DNA from: Kribbella steppae
GTDB lineage: Bacteria > Actinomycetota > Actinomycetes > Propionibacteriales > Kribbellaceae
DNA length: 64,000 nucleotides
Direction: 5' to 3'
Assembly: GCF_004342025.1 (NCBI RefSeq)
Contig: NZ_SLWN01000016.1
Span: 152,158 to 216,157 of the forward strand
In this document: positions 24,858 through 32,045 of the stretch, piece by piece
Layout: every line of letters begins with the position of its first letter
Numbering within the stretch: the first letter of the stretch is position 1
The notes under the pieces: model-generated
What the model was told of the DNA's origin: nothing
The model's database searches: none
What the model saw: the letters and a program-made list of their open reading frames with translations, nothing else
Position numbers and translations under genes: made by a program

Positions 24858-25622
24858 ATGGTGCTCGTGGACCTCGGACTGCGCGATCGCACCTATATCG
24901 TCACCGGCGCCAGCGCCGGCCTCGGCTTCGCCACTGCGAAAGCCCTGGCCGCGGAAGGTGCCCGGCTCGTCATCTCCAGCCGGAACGAGGAGTCGATCAC
25001 GCGGGCCGCGGCCGAGCTCGGCGAGAACGTGGTCGGTATCTCGGTCGACAACGCGGACCCGGAGAGCGCGGAGCGCCTGGCCGCGACCGCGATCGCCAAG
25101 TGGGGCGCGCTGCACGGCGCCCTGATCAGCGTCGGCGGCCCCCGTCCCGGGACGGCGCTGGACACCGCCGAGGAGGACTGGCGGAACGCCTTCGACAGCG
25201 TCTTCCTCGGTGGCCTGCGGATCGCCCGCTCGGTCGCCCGGGCCGGTTCTGACGGTACGTCGATCGCCTTCGTGCTGTCGTCGTCGGTGAAGTCCCCGAT
25301 CCCCGGCCTGGCCATCTCGAACGGGCTGCGTCCGGGCCTGGCGATGGTCGCGAAGACGCTGGCCGACGAGCTCGGCCCGAACGGGACCCGGGTGAACGGC
25401 CTGATGCCCGGCCGGATCTCCACCGACCGGCTCAAGGAACTCGACGCCAAGGGCGGCGACCCGGAGGCCTCCCGTCGGGCGTCCGAGAAGACCATCCCGC
25501 TGCGCCGCTACGGCACTCCGGACGAGTTCGGCCGCGTCGCCGCCTTCGTCCTCTCCCCCGCCGCGTCGTACATCACCGGCGCCATCCTCCCCATCGACGG
25601 CGGCGCCCTCCGCACCTTCTAA
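24858..25622 (+). CDS. SDR-family oxidoreductase lacking the usual Tyr-Lys pair
   Basis: This 254-residue Rossmann protein keeps the cofactor motif TGASAGLGFATAK and the C-terminal ITGAILPIDGG of FabG-like SDRs. At the catalytic site the expected YxxxK reads SNGLR (in LAISNGLRPGL), so both Tyr and Lys are replaced; the preceding Ser is kept (VLSSSVKSP). A FabG-like subgroup with this change exists, and its chemistry is unclear. ATG 24858 is given; GTG 24867 has better spacing from GAGGCAGG and could be the true start. Confidence 0.88.
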   Translation: MVLVDLGLRDRTYIVTGASAGLGFATAKALAAEGARLVISSRNEESITRAAAELGENVVGISVDNADPESAERLAATAIAKWGALHGALISVGGPRPGTALDTAEEDWRNAFDSVFLGGLRIARSVARAGSDGTSIAFVLSSSVKSPIPGLAISNGLRPGLAMVAKTLADELGPNGTRVNGLMPGRISTDRLKELDAKGGDPEASRRASEKTIPLRRYGTPDEFGRVAAFVLSPAASYITGAILPIDGGALRTF

Positions 25623-25749
25623 CCCCCACACGCCGGGGTACCAGACGTGGATGCGGTGCGCCGGGGTGATGCGTGGGCTCGGAGACGGATTCGGGTGGTG
25701 TTCTGGTGGATGGTCGGTTCGGTCCGCATGGTGGTCAGTGCCGGGCCTA

Positions 25750-25829
25750 CGGGATGCTGAGACACCTACCGGCGGGCTGAGACAGGAAATACCGTGTCCA
25801 AGCCCACCACTTCCTGTCTCAGCATCCCG
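25750..25829. repeat. Nested inverted-repeat element with two competing hairpins
   Basis: Three copies of a CTGAGACA core sit in 80 nt. Copy 1 (25750-25764, CGGGATGCTGAGACA) is a perfect 15-bp complement of 25815-25829. Copy 2 (25776-25788, GCTGAGACAGGAA) is a perfect 13-bp complement of 25811-25823. The third, inverted copy can pair with either of the first two but not both. It lies in the 252-nt gap between the convergent SDR and LigD-type genes. Nothing else is evident in the gap, apart from the hairpin at 25853. Confidence 0.8.
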
Positions 25830-25852
25830 GGCAACAAGGAGGAGTGGGCGCA

Positions 25853-25883
25853 GCGCCACCGAGGGCTGTCGGCCCTATGGCGC
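25853..25883 (-). terminator. Hairpin overlapping the end of the LigD-type gene
   Basis: GCGCCA/TGGCGC form an outer stem and AGGGC/GCCCT an inner stem. The structure covers the last three codons and the stop of the minus-strand LigD-type gene. There is no T-run; termination is only likely. Confidence 0.45.
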
Positions 25884-26963
25884 GATCCGGTTGCCTTTGT
25901 CGTCCCAGTGATCGGCGACCTTCTTGCTCGGCTGCACACGCGGCGGCTCACCCGGCATCTTCGGGTAATCCGGCGGGAAGTTCAGCTCCCCGCCCGGCAG
26001 CTCCTCCCACAGCCGCAGCAGCGGGTCGAGCGAGTACGCCGTCTCGTCCATGTCCGCCCACGGGTCACCATCAGTGAGGTACTCCGGGACGGTGTGCAGG
26101 TTGAACGCCCGCGGATCGTCGACCTCGGCCAGCCGCTCCCACGTCATCGGCGTACTGACCGGCGCACCGGGCCGCGGCCGGAGCGACCACGCACCGGCGA
26201 CCGTGCGGTCGCGCAGGTTCTGGTTGAAGTCGAGGAAGACCGCAGCATCGCCGCGCTCCTCCTTCCACCAGGCGGTGGTGACAGCGTCGTCGCGGCGCTC
26301 CAGCTCCCGCCCGAGGCCGATCGCCGCGTGCCGGGTCTCGTCGAACGACCACTCCGGCCGGATCCGCACGTAGATGTGGATCCCCCGGTTACCGCTGGTC
26401 TTCGGATACCCGCGAAGACCCAGCTCCTCGAGCAACTCACGGGCGACGCCGGCTACCCGCCGGGCGTCGGCGAAGGTCGCCCCCGGCTGCGGGTCGAGGT
26501 CGATCCGCAGCTCGTCCGGATGGTCGAGATCGCTCTTGCGCACCGCCCACGGGTGGAAGGTCAGGGTGCCCATCTGGGCCGCCCACACCGCGGCCCCGAT
26601 CTCGGTCAGGCACAGCTCATCGATCGGGCGGTCGTTCGGCGTCAGCACCCTGCAGGTCTCGAGCCAGTCCGGGGCGCCCTTCGGCAGGCGCTTCGAGTAG
26701 AAGCCGTCGCCGGTCTGCCGACCGGTCGCGTCGACGGACAGCGTCATCCCCTCGCGCCAGCCGCCCGGCCAGCGCTCCAGCGCGACCGGACGGTCGCCCG
26801 ACGCGTGCATGAACGCGGCACCGACACCGGCGAAGTACTCACAGACCTGGAGCTTGGTGACCTCCGGGGCCCACTCGGTCGCTTCGTAGACGACCCGCTC
26901 CGGGCTGGAGACGCGGACTTCCCGGTCCCCTGCGGGGAGCATCACCGCTGTGGTCTTCGCCAT
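25875..26963 (-). CDS. LigD-type primase-polymerase domain protein
   Basis: This 362-residue archaeo-eukaryotic primase-type enzyme corresponds to the polymerase domain of LigD in bacterial end joining. Visible elements are VSSPERVVYEATEWAPEVTK at the start, the DELRIDLDPQPGATFADAR metal-binding block (two Asp), KTSGNRGIHIYVRI with the catalytic His, and VFLDFNQNLRDRTVAGAWSL. It has no ligase or phosphoesterase domain, and no ku gene is in the window, so it is a stand-alone form. ATG 26963 fits the family N-terminus; the open frame further upstream is not conserved-looking. Confidence 0.92.
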   Translation of the reverse strand: MAKTTAVMLPAGDREVRVSSPERVVYEATEWAPEVTKLQVCEYFAGVGAAFMHASGDRPVALERWPGGWREGMTLSVDATGRQTGDGFYSKRLPKGAPDWLETCRVLTPNDRPIDELCLTEIGAAVWAAQMGTLTFHPWAVRKSDLDHPDELRIDLDPQPGATFADARRVAGVARELLEELGLRGYPKTSGNRGIHIYVRIRPEWSFDETRHAAIGLGRELERRDDAVTTAWWKEERGDAAVFLDFNQNLRDRTVAGAWSLRPRPGAPVSTPMTWERLAEVDDPRAFNLHTVPEYLTDGDPWADMDETAYSLDPLLRLWEELPGGELNFPPDYPKMPGEPPRVQPSKKVADHWDDKGNRIAP

Positions 26964-27123
26964 GGCGTGACGGTACCGCCCGGGACCGACCAAATCCGGT
27001 GGCAGCGCGACGGAAAAGGCAACTTTCCCGACCTCTGGCCACGGTAGGTGACCGAGCGGTAACGTAACTGCACCTCGTTCCTGGGGCGTGAGGCCCCCGG
27101 GACACCTCTGAAGGAGCGCGAGG

Positions 27124-28719
27124 ATGAACAGATCCGCCCTGTTCGCCGCTGCTACCGCAGTGGCGACCACAACCGCCCTCGGTCTGACCAGCGCCACCAC
27201 CGCCACCGGTGCGCCGACGGTCGACCCAGTCCCCACCCCCAGCGCGGCGGTAGCCCGTGCCAAGGCCGCCATCAGCGACAACCTCGCTGCGCTGCGGGCC
27301 ACCGGGACCGACGCGTTCGTCGTCCGGGATGTCATCGTCGACGCCGACGGGAGCAGCCACGTCCGGATGGACCGGACTATCGGCGGGCTCAAGGTGCTCG
27401 GCGGCGACGTCGTCGTCCACCAGGCCAAGGACGGCAGCTGGAAGGGCGCCAGCCTCAGCCTGAGCCGCACCGCCGACGTCAGCCGGACCCCGAAGGTCGG
27501 CGTCGCCACCGCCACCTCGAAGGCGTTGGCCCGCGGTCAGAAGGTCGAGGGCAAGCCGTCGCTGGTGATCGAGGCGCGCAAGGGTGCACCGCGGCTGGCC
27601 TACCTGGTCACCACCGCCGGGACCCAGGCAGACGGTACGCCGAGCCACATCACCACCACGATCGACGCTCTGACCGGGGCGAAGCTCGTCTCCGAGCAGC
27701 ATGTCCAGACGGCGAGCGGCGACGGCCAGAGCCTGTACAGCGGGACCGTGCCGATCGAGAGCACTCCGGCCACCGGCGGGTTCACGCTGACCGACCCGAC
27801 CCGCGGCAACGGCTTTACGGCCGACGCGAACAACAAGACCGACTCCATCCTGTGCCAGCTCTTCGGCCTCGGCTGCCCGGTGCCGACCCGGTTCACCGAC
27901 GCCGACAACCACTGGGGCAACGGGCTGACCACCAACCGGCAGACCGCCGCGGTCGACGCGCACTACGGTGCTGCGACGACGTGGGACTACTACAAGACCC
28001 AGCACGGCCGGAACGGAATCTTCAACGACGGCAAGGGCGTCCCGAGCCGGGTGCACTACGGCACGAACTACGTGAACGCGTTCTGGGACGGCAAGCAGAT
28101 GACGTACGGCGACGGCGACGGTGTGGTGGCCGGTCCGCTGGTGTCGATCGACGTGGCCGGCCACGAGATGTCCCACGGCGTCACCTCGGCGACCGCGAAC
28201 CTGACCTACTCCGGTGAGTCCGGCGGCCTGAACGAGGCGACCAGCGACATCTTCGGCACCATGGTCGAGTTCTACTCGAACAAGGCCTCCGACCCGGGTG
28301 ACTACTACATCGGCGAGGAGATCATGAAGGACCGGCCGGCGCTGCGGTACATGGACAAGCCGAACAAGGACGGCAACTCCCCCGACTGCTACTCCGCCGG
28401 TATCGGCAACCTGGACGTGCACTACTCCTCCGGTGTGGCGAACCACTTCGTCTACCTCGCCTCCGAGGGCAGCGGCGCCAAGGTGATCGGCGGTCTGCAG
28501 CACAACTCGCCGACCTGCAACGGCTCGACCATCACCGGGATCGGCAACGCCAAGGTCGGCAAGATCTGGTACCGCGCGCTGACCACCTACATGACCACGG
28601 GTACGACGTACGCCCAGGCCCGGACCGCGACGCTGAACGCGGCCACCGACCTGTACGGCGCGAGCAGCAACGAGCGCGCCGTGGTTGCCGCCGCGTGGTC
28701 CGCGGTGAGCGTCAACTGA
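27124..28719 (+). CDS. Secreted M4 (thermolysin-like) metallopeptidase
   Basis: This 531-residue zinc endopeptidase is made as a preproprotein. A signal peptide (~1-30) leads to a ~180-residue FTP/PepSY propeptide (VLGGDVVVHQAKDGSW). The mature domain has the zinc site HEMSH (H347, H351) with the third ligand in NEATSD (E371). The catalytic His region is HYSSGVANHFVYLASEGS, and the protein ends ERAVVAAAWSAV, as the family usually does. SD GAAGGAGCG precedes the ATG. It is followed by a very strong hairpin, so it is probably monocistronic. Confidence 0.95.
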   Translation: MNRSALFAAATAVATTTALGLTSATTATGAPTVDPVPTPSAAVARAKAAISDNLAALRATGTDAFVVRDVIVDADGSSHVRMDRTIGGLKVLGGDVVVHQAKDGSWKGASLSLSRTADVSRTPKVGVATATSKALARGQKVEGKPSLVIEARKGAPRLAYLVTTAGTQADGTPSHITTTIDALTGAKLVSEQHVQTASGDGQSLYSGTVPIESTPATGGFTLTDPTRGNGFTADANNKTDSILCQLFGLGCPVPTRFTDADNHWGNGLTTNRQTAAVDAHYGAATTWDYYKTQHGRNGIFNDGKGVPSRVHYGTNYVNAFWDGKQMTYGDGDGVVAGPLVSIDVAGHEMSHGVTSATANLTYSGESGGLNEATSDIFGTMVEFYSNKASDPGDYYIGEEIMKDRPALRYMDKPNKDGNSPDCYSAGIGNLDVHYSSGVANHFVYLASEGSGAKVIGGLQHNSPTCNGSTITGIGNAKVGKIWYRALTTYMTTGTTYAQARTATLNAATDLYGASSNERAVVAAAWSAVSVN

Positions 28720-28775
28720 TGGTTTAGCCAAGGCCTCGTGACACGCCGTGCCGGAGGCGCGGCACATTGCACAGT

Positions 28776-28816
28776 TTCGCCGGTCCTGTCCCACTGGGGC
28801 GGACAGGACCGGCGAA
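28776..28816 (+). terminator. 16-bp perfect hairpin after the M4 peptidase gene
   Basis: TTCGCCGGTCCTGTCC and GGACAGGACCGGCGAA pair without mismatch around a 9-nt loop, with TTTT 7 nt later (28824-28827). A smaller GTGCCG/CGGCAC stem lies just upstream. It lies 57 nt after the peptidase stop and just ahead of the next gene's promoter. Confidence 0.85.
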
Positions 28817-28831
28817 CAAGCGTTTTGTCCA

Positions 28832-28860
28832 TTGCCCATCGGTTATGGCGGACCTACCGT
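28832..28860 (+). promoter_or_regulatory. Promoter of the REC/FAD oxidoreductase-cyclase operon
   Basis: TTGCCC (28832-28837) and TACCGT (28855-28860) are spaced by exactly 17 nt. The -10 ends 7 nt before ATG 28868, so the transcript is probably leaderless. This also fixes the start codon. Confidence 0.65.
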
Positions 28861-28867
28861 CACAAGC

Positions 28868-30592
28868 ATGGGAGGGGAACCCGGGGGAAGGTCCAGTCTG
28901 CGCGAGGCGCGGCCGCTGTTGCTGGTCGTCGACGCCGATCCGATGCGGCTGGAACGCAGTGAGACAGAGCTCGAGCGCGCGTTCGGAGTCGATTTCCGGG
29001 TCCGCGGCGAACTGACCGCGGCCGCCGCCACGGAATGCCTACAACTCGCGCACGAGCTGGAACAGCGAGTGGCCGTCGTCCTGGTCGATCACGCCCTCGC
29101 CGACGACGAACGGACCGCCATCTTCGACCTGTCGCGGACGCTGCATCCGGATGCGCGACGGGCGCTGCTGATCGAGTGGGGTTCGTGGGCGAAGCGCTCG
29201 ACGGCGGCGGCGATCCTGTCCGCGATGGCGGTCGGCGACATCAACTACTACGTGCTGAAGCCGTGGATCGAGCGCGACGAACTGTTCCACCGGACGGTCG
29301 CGGAGTTCATCCAGGAGTGGTCCCGGTTCGAGGTCGCCAACCTGCGCGAGGTGGTGGTGATCGCCTCCGACCACTCGGTCCGCGGTCAGGCGATCCGCAG
29401 TCTGCTGGCGCGCAACGGGATCCCGAGCGCGTTCCGGGTCAGTGGTTCGCCATTGGCGGACGCCGTACTGCGCTGGATCGACGAGCCGGATCCCGGTGAG
29501 GGCGTACTGGTGTGGATGCCTGCGGTCGGCGGCGCCATACTGCATGATCCGACCGATGCGGAGATCGCTGAAGCGTGGGGTGTGCCGACGACGCTGGCCG
29601 ACGGCGAGGACTCCTTCGACGTCCTGGTGATCGGGGCCGGTCCGGGTGGGCTGGCCGCGGCTGTGTACGCATCGTCCGAGGGGTTGCGGACGCTGGTGGT
29701 CGAGCGGGAGTCCATCGGAGGGCAGGCGGGGACGAGTTCGCTGATCCGGAACTATCTCGGGTTCTCGCGTGGGATCCGGGGCTCCGAACTGGCACAGCGC
29801 GGCTACCAGCAGGCGTGGGTCTTCGGGGCGCACTTCGTGCTGATGCGGTCGATCGTTTCGCTGGAGAAGCAGGACGACCACTTCCGTGCCGTGATCGGTG
29901 ATGTGGGCGAGGTGACGGCTCGGGCGGTCGTGCTGGCGACCGGGGTGTCGTACCGGCGGTTGGACGTCCCGTCACTGGAGCCGTTGATGGGGAACGGGGT
30001 GTACTACGGCGCGAGCGTGTCGGAAGCCCATGGTTTGCAAGGCCTTGATGCGTGCGTGGTCGGTGGTGGCAACTCGGCCGGGCAGGCGGTGCTGCATCTG
30101 GCTCGCTACTGCCGGCAGGTGACCTTGGTGATCCGGGGCAACGACCTGACCGCGAGCATGTCGCAGTACCTGATCGACACGATCGATGCCGCGGCCAACG
30201 TGACGGTGCGCGCCAACAGCGAGGTCGTCGGTGGCGGCGGTGACGGGCGGCTCGAGCACGTGACGTTGCGCGACCGGCAGACCGGTGCCGAGGAGTCGCT
30301 CCCGTCCAACGGGCTGTTCGTGATGATCGGCGCGGTGCCTGGCACCGACTGGTTGCCGGACAAGGTCGGCCGGGATGGTCATGGCTTCGTCCTGAGCGGT
30401 TCGGACGCCGCGGCTGATCCGCAGTGGAACGAGTCGCGGCCGCCGCAGCCTTACGAGACGACAGTGCCTGGGCTCTTCGCCATCGGCGATGTTCGCTGTG
30501 GGTCGGTCAAGCGGGTCGCCTCGGCGGTCGGCGAGGGTTCCGTGGTGGTGTCCCAGATCCACACGCATCTGAAGGCTTCCGCGGATGCCTGA
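28868..30592 (+). CDS. Fused response-regulator / thioredoxin-reductase-like flavoprotein
   Basis: This 574-residue protein has three parts. The REC domain (~10-140) keeps VVDAD, the phospho-acceptor Asp in VVLVDHALAD and the Lys in YYVLKPW. A ~80-residue thioredoxin/glutaredoxin-like domain without Cys follows (IASDHSVRGQAIRSLLARNG). The NAD(P)H-FAD module begins at VLVIGAGPGGLAAAVYAS, with a second nucleotide loop VVGGGNSAGQA and the FAD-binding FAIGDVRCGSVKR. At the redox site, where thioredoxin reductase has CxxC, it reads YYGASVSEA, so no dithiol is present. It should oxidise NAD(P)H and act as a sensor or electron donor. It overlaps the cyclase gene by 8 nt. Confidence 0.9.
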   Translation: MGGEPGGRSSLREARPLLLVVDADPMRLERSETELERAFGVDFRVRGELTAAAATECLQLAHELEQRVAVVLVDHALADDERTAIFDLSRTLHPDARRALLIEWGSWAKRSTAAAILSAMAVGDINYYVLKPWIERDELFHRTVAEFIQEWSRFEVANLREVVVIASDHSVRGQAIRSLLARNGIPSAFRVSGSPLADAVLRWIDEPDPGEGVLVWMPAVGGAILHDPTDAEIAEAWGVPTTLADGEDSFDVLVIGAGPGGLAAAVYASSEGLRTLVVERESIGGQAGTSSLIRNYLGFSRGIRGSELAQRGYQQAWVFGAHFVLMRSIVSLEKQDDHFRAVIGDVGEVTARAVVLATGVSYRRLDVPSLEPLMGNGVYYGASVSEAHGLQGLDACVVGGGNSAGQAVLHLARYCRQVTLVIRGNDLTASMSQYLIDTIDAAANVTVRANSEVVGGGGDGRLEHVTLRDRQTGAEESLPSNGLFVMIGAVPGTDWLPDKVGRDGHGFVLSGSDAAADPQWNESRPPQPYETTVPGLFAIGDVRCGSVKRVASAVGEGSVVVSQIHTHLKASADA

Positions 30593-31964
30593 ACGGCGAT
30601 TCGTCTACACGCCGGCGATGGTCGGACTGACGGCGCTGGTTCTGCTCGTGCCGCTGGCGGGGTTGGTGTTGCTGCTGCAGAAACCGCAGTTCGATGTGCA
30701 TTGGGAGCACCACCCTTCGCACTTCTGGCTGGTGCTGGTGACGGCGCTACTGAGCGCCGTACTGGCCTACATGACGGGTGCAGCGGCGCTGCGGCGTGGT
30801 GATCCGCGGGTGCTGTTCGTGTCGTTGGCGTTTCTGTCGGCGGCCGGGTTTCTCGCGTTGCACGCGTTGGCTACGCCGAAGGTGCTGCTCGACACACCGA
30901 ATGCAGGCTTCATCCTCGCGACGCCCGTCGGCGTCGCGCTGGCCTCGGTGTTCGCGGTCTTGTCGAGCCTGAACCTGTCCGGCGCGCGGGCGGTCTCCGC
31001 AGTCCGGTGGGGACGGTGGCTGCGCGCGGGGCTGCTGGTTCTGATGGCGTTGTGGGCGGCGGCCTCGGTACTGCGACTACCTCCGCTGCACGACACCGCC
31101 GTACCGGAGGTTGCCGACGGCATCCTCAGTGCACTCGCCGTACCCGCCATCGTGCTGTACGCCGTCGCGGCCGGGCGCTATCTGCGGACCTGGTGGGAAC
31201 GCCCGTCGTTGATGCTGTTGTCGATGATCGCCGCGTTCGTCCTGCTGGCCGAGGCGATGGTGGCGCTGGTGTTCGCCCGGAACTGGGCGCTGTCGTGGTG
31301 GGAGTGGCACGTACTGATGCTCGCCGCCTTCGTCCTGGTCGTGGTCGGCGTACGGATCCAGTGGTACGAGGAGCGGTTCGCTGACCTCTACCTCGAGGAC
31401 ACGGTGTCCGGGCGGCGTGACCTGAGCGTGCTGTTCGCCGATCTGCAAGGTTTCACCACGTTCTCCGAGCGCCACGATTCGGCCGAGGTCACGACGATGC
31501 TGAACACGTACTTCCAGGTCGTCGTACCGCCGGTGGTACGACGTCACGGCGGCGACGTCGACCGGATCATCGGCGACGCGTTGATGGTCACCTTCAACAA
31601 GCGTGGCAACCAGCCGGACCACGCGGCGCGGGCCGCCGCGGCCGGGCTGGCGTTGCAGGAGGCGGCGACGGCCGTTCAGATGGCGCACCCTCAATGGCCG
31701 CGATTCCGGGTCGGCATCAACAGCGGCGTCGCTTCGGTCAGCCTGCTCGGCACCGAAGGCGGCCGCACTCACACCGTCATCGGCGACACAGTCAACGTCG
31801 CCTCCCGGATCGAGGGCAAGGCCCCCGGTGGTGGCGTGGCCATCGGCCCCGCCACCAAGGCGCTTCTCCCCGACGCCGTCACCGAGTCATTGGGCCTGCT
31901 GGAGCTCAAGGGCAAGGCGGAACCGCTCGAGGTGTACCGGCTGGTCTCCTTGCCTCGCGAATGA
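30585..31964 (+). CDS. Membrane class III adenylate/guanylate cyclase
   Basis: This 459-residue nucleotide cyclase has about seven N-terminal membrane helices (residues ~12-265) and a C-terminal catalytic domain. The domain looks active: metal-binding Asp in VLFADLQGFTTFSE and RIIGDALMVTF, and the Asn/Arg transition-state pair in DTVNVASRIEG. It should make cAMP (or cGMP) inside the cell in response to the membrane sensor. Its start lies 8 nt inside the REC/FAD gene, so redox flavoprotein and cyclase are co-translated. Confidence 0.92.
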   Translation: MPERRFVYTPAMVGLTALVLLVPLAGLVLLLQKPQFDVHWEHHPSHFWLVLVTALLSAVLAYMTGAAALRRGDPRVLFVSLAFLSAAGFLALHALATPKVLLDTPNAGFILATPVGVALASVFAVLSSLNLSGARAVSAVRWGRWLRAGLLVLMALWAAASVLRLPPLHDTAVPEVADGILSALAVPAIVLYAVAAGRYLRTWWERPSLMLLSMIAAFVLLAEAMVALVFARNWALSWWEWHVLMLAAFVLVVVGVRIQWYEERFADLYLEDTVSGRRDLSVLFADLQGFTTFSERHDSAEVTTMLNTYFQVVVPPVVRRHGGDVDRIIGDALMVTFNKRGNQPDHAARAAAAGLALQEAATAVQMAHPQWPRFRVGINSGVASVSLLGTEGGRTHTVIGDTVNVASRIEGKAPGGGVAIGPATKALLPDAVTESLGLLELKGKAEPLEVYRLVSLPRE

Positions 31965-32010
31965 TCACCCGTGCCTTTTCGGGAGGTACCTGGTGTTCAC
32001 GTGTTGGACC

Positions 32011-32039
32011 TTGGCCGGGACCAGTCCGGGTGTGAGAAT
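32011..32039 (+). promoter_or_regulatory. Promoter of the ExeM-like nuclease gene
   Basis: TTGGCC (32011-32016) and GAGAAT (32034-32039) are 17 nt apart, and the -10 ends 6 nt before ATG 32046. The -10 has the conserved A2 and T6 but not T1, so it is a moderate match. Confidence 0.45.
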
Positions 32040-32045
32040 CCGGCC

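Noticed and set aside
25622..25640. ACCCC/GGGGT stem after the SDR gene as terminator
   Set aside because: Five pairs with no T-run; the larger repeat element nearby is the more notable structure.
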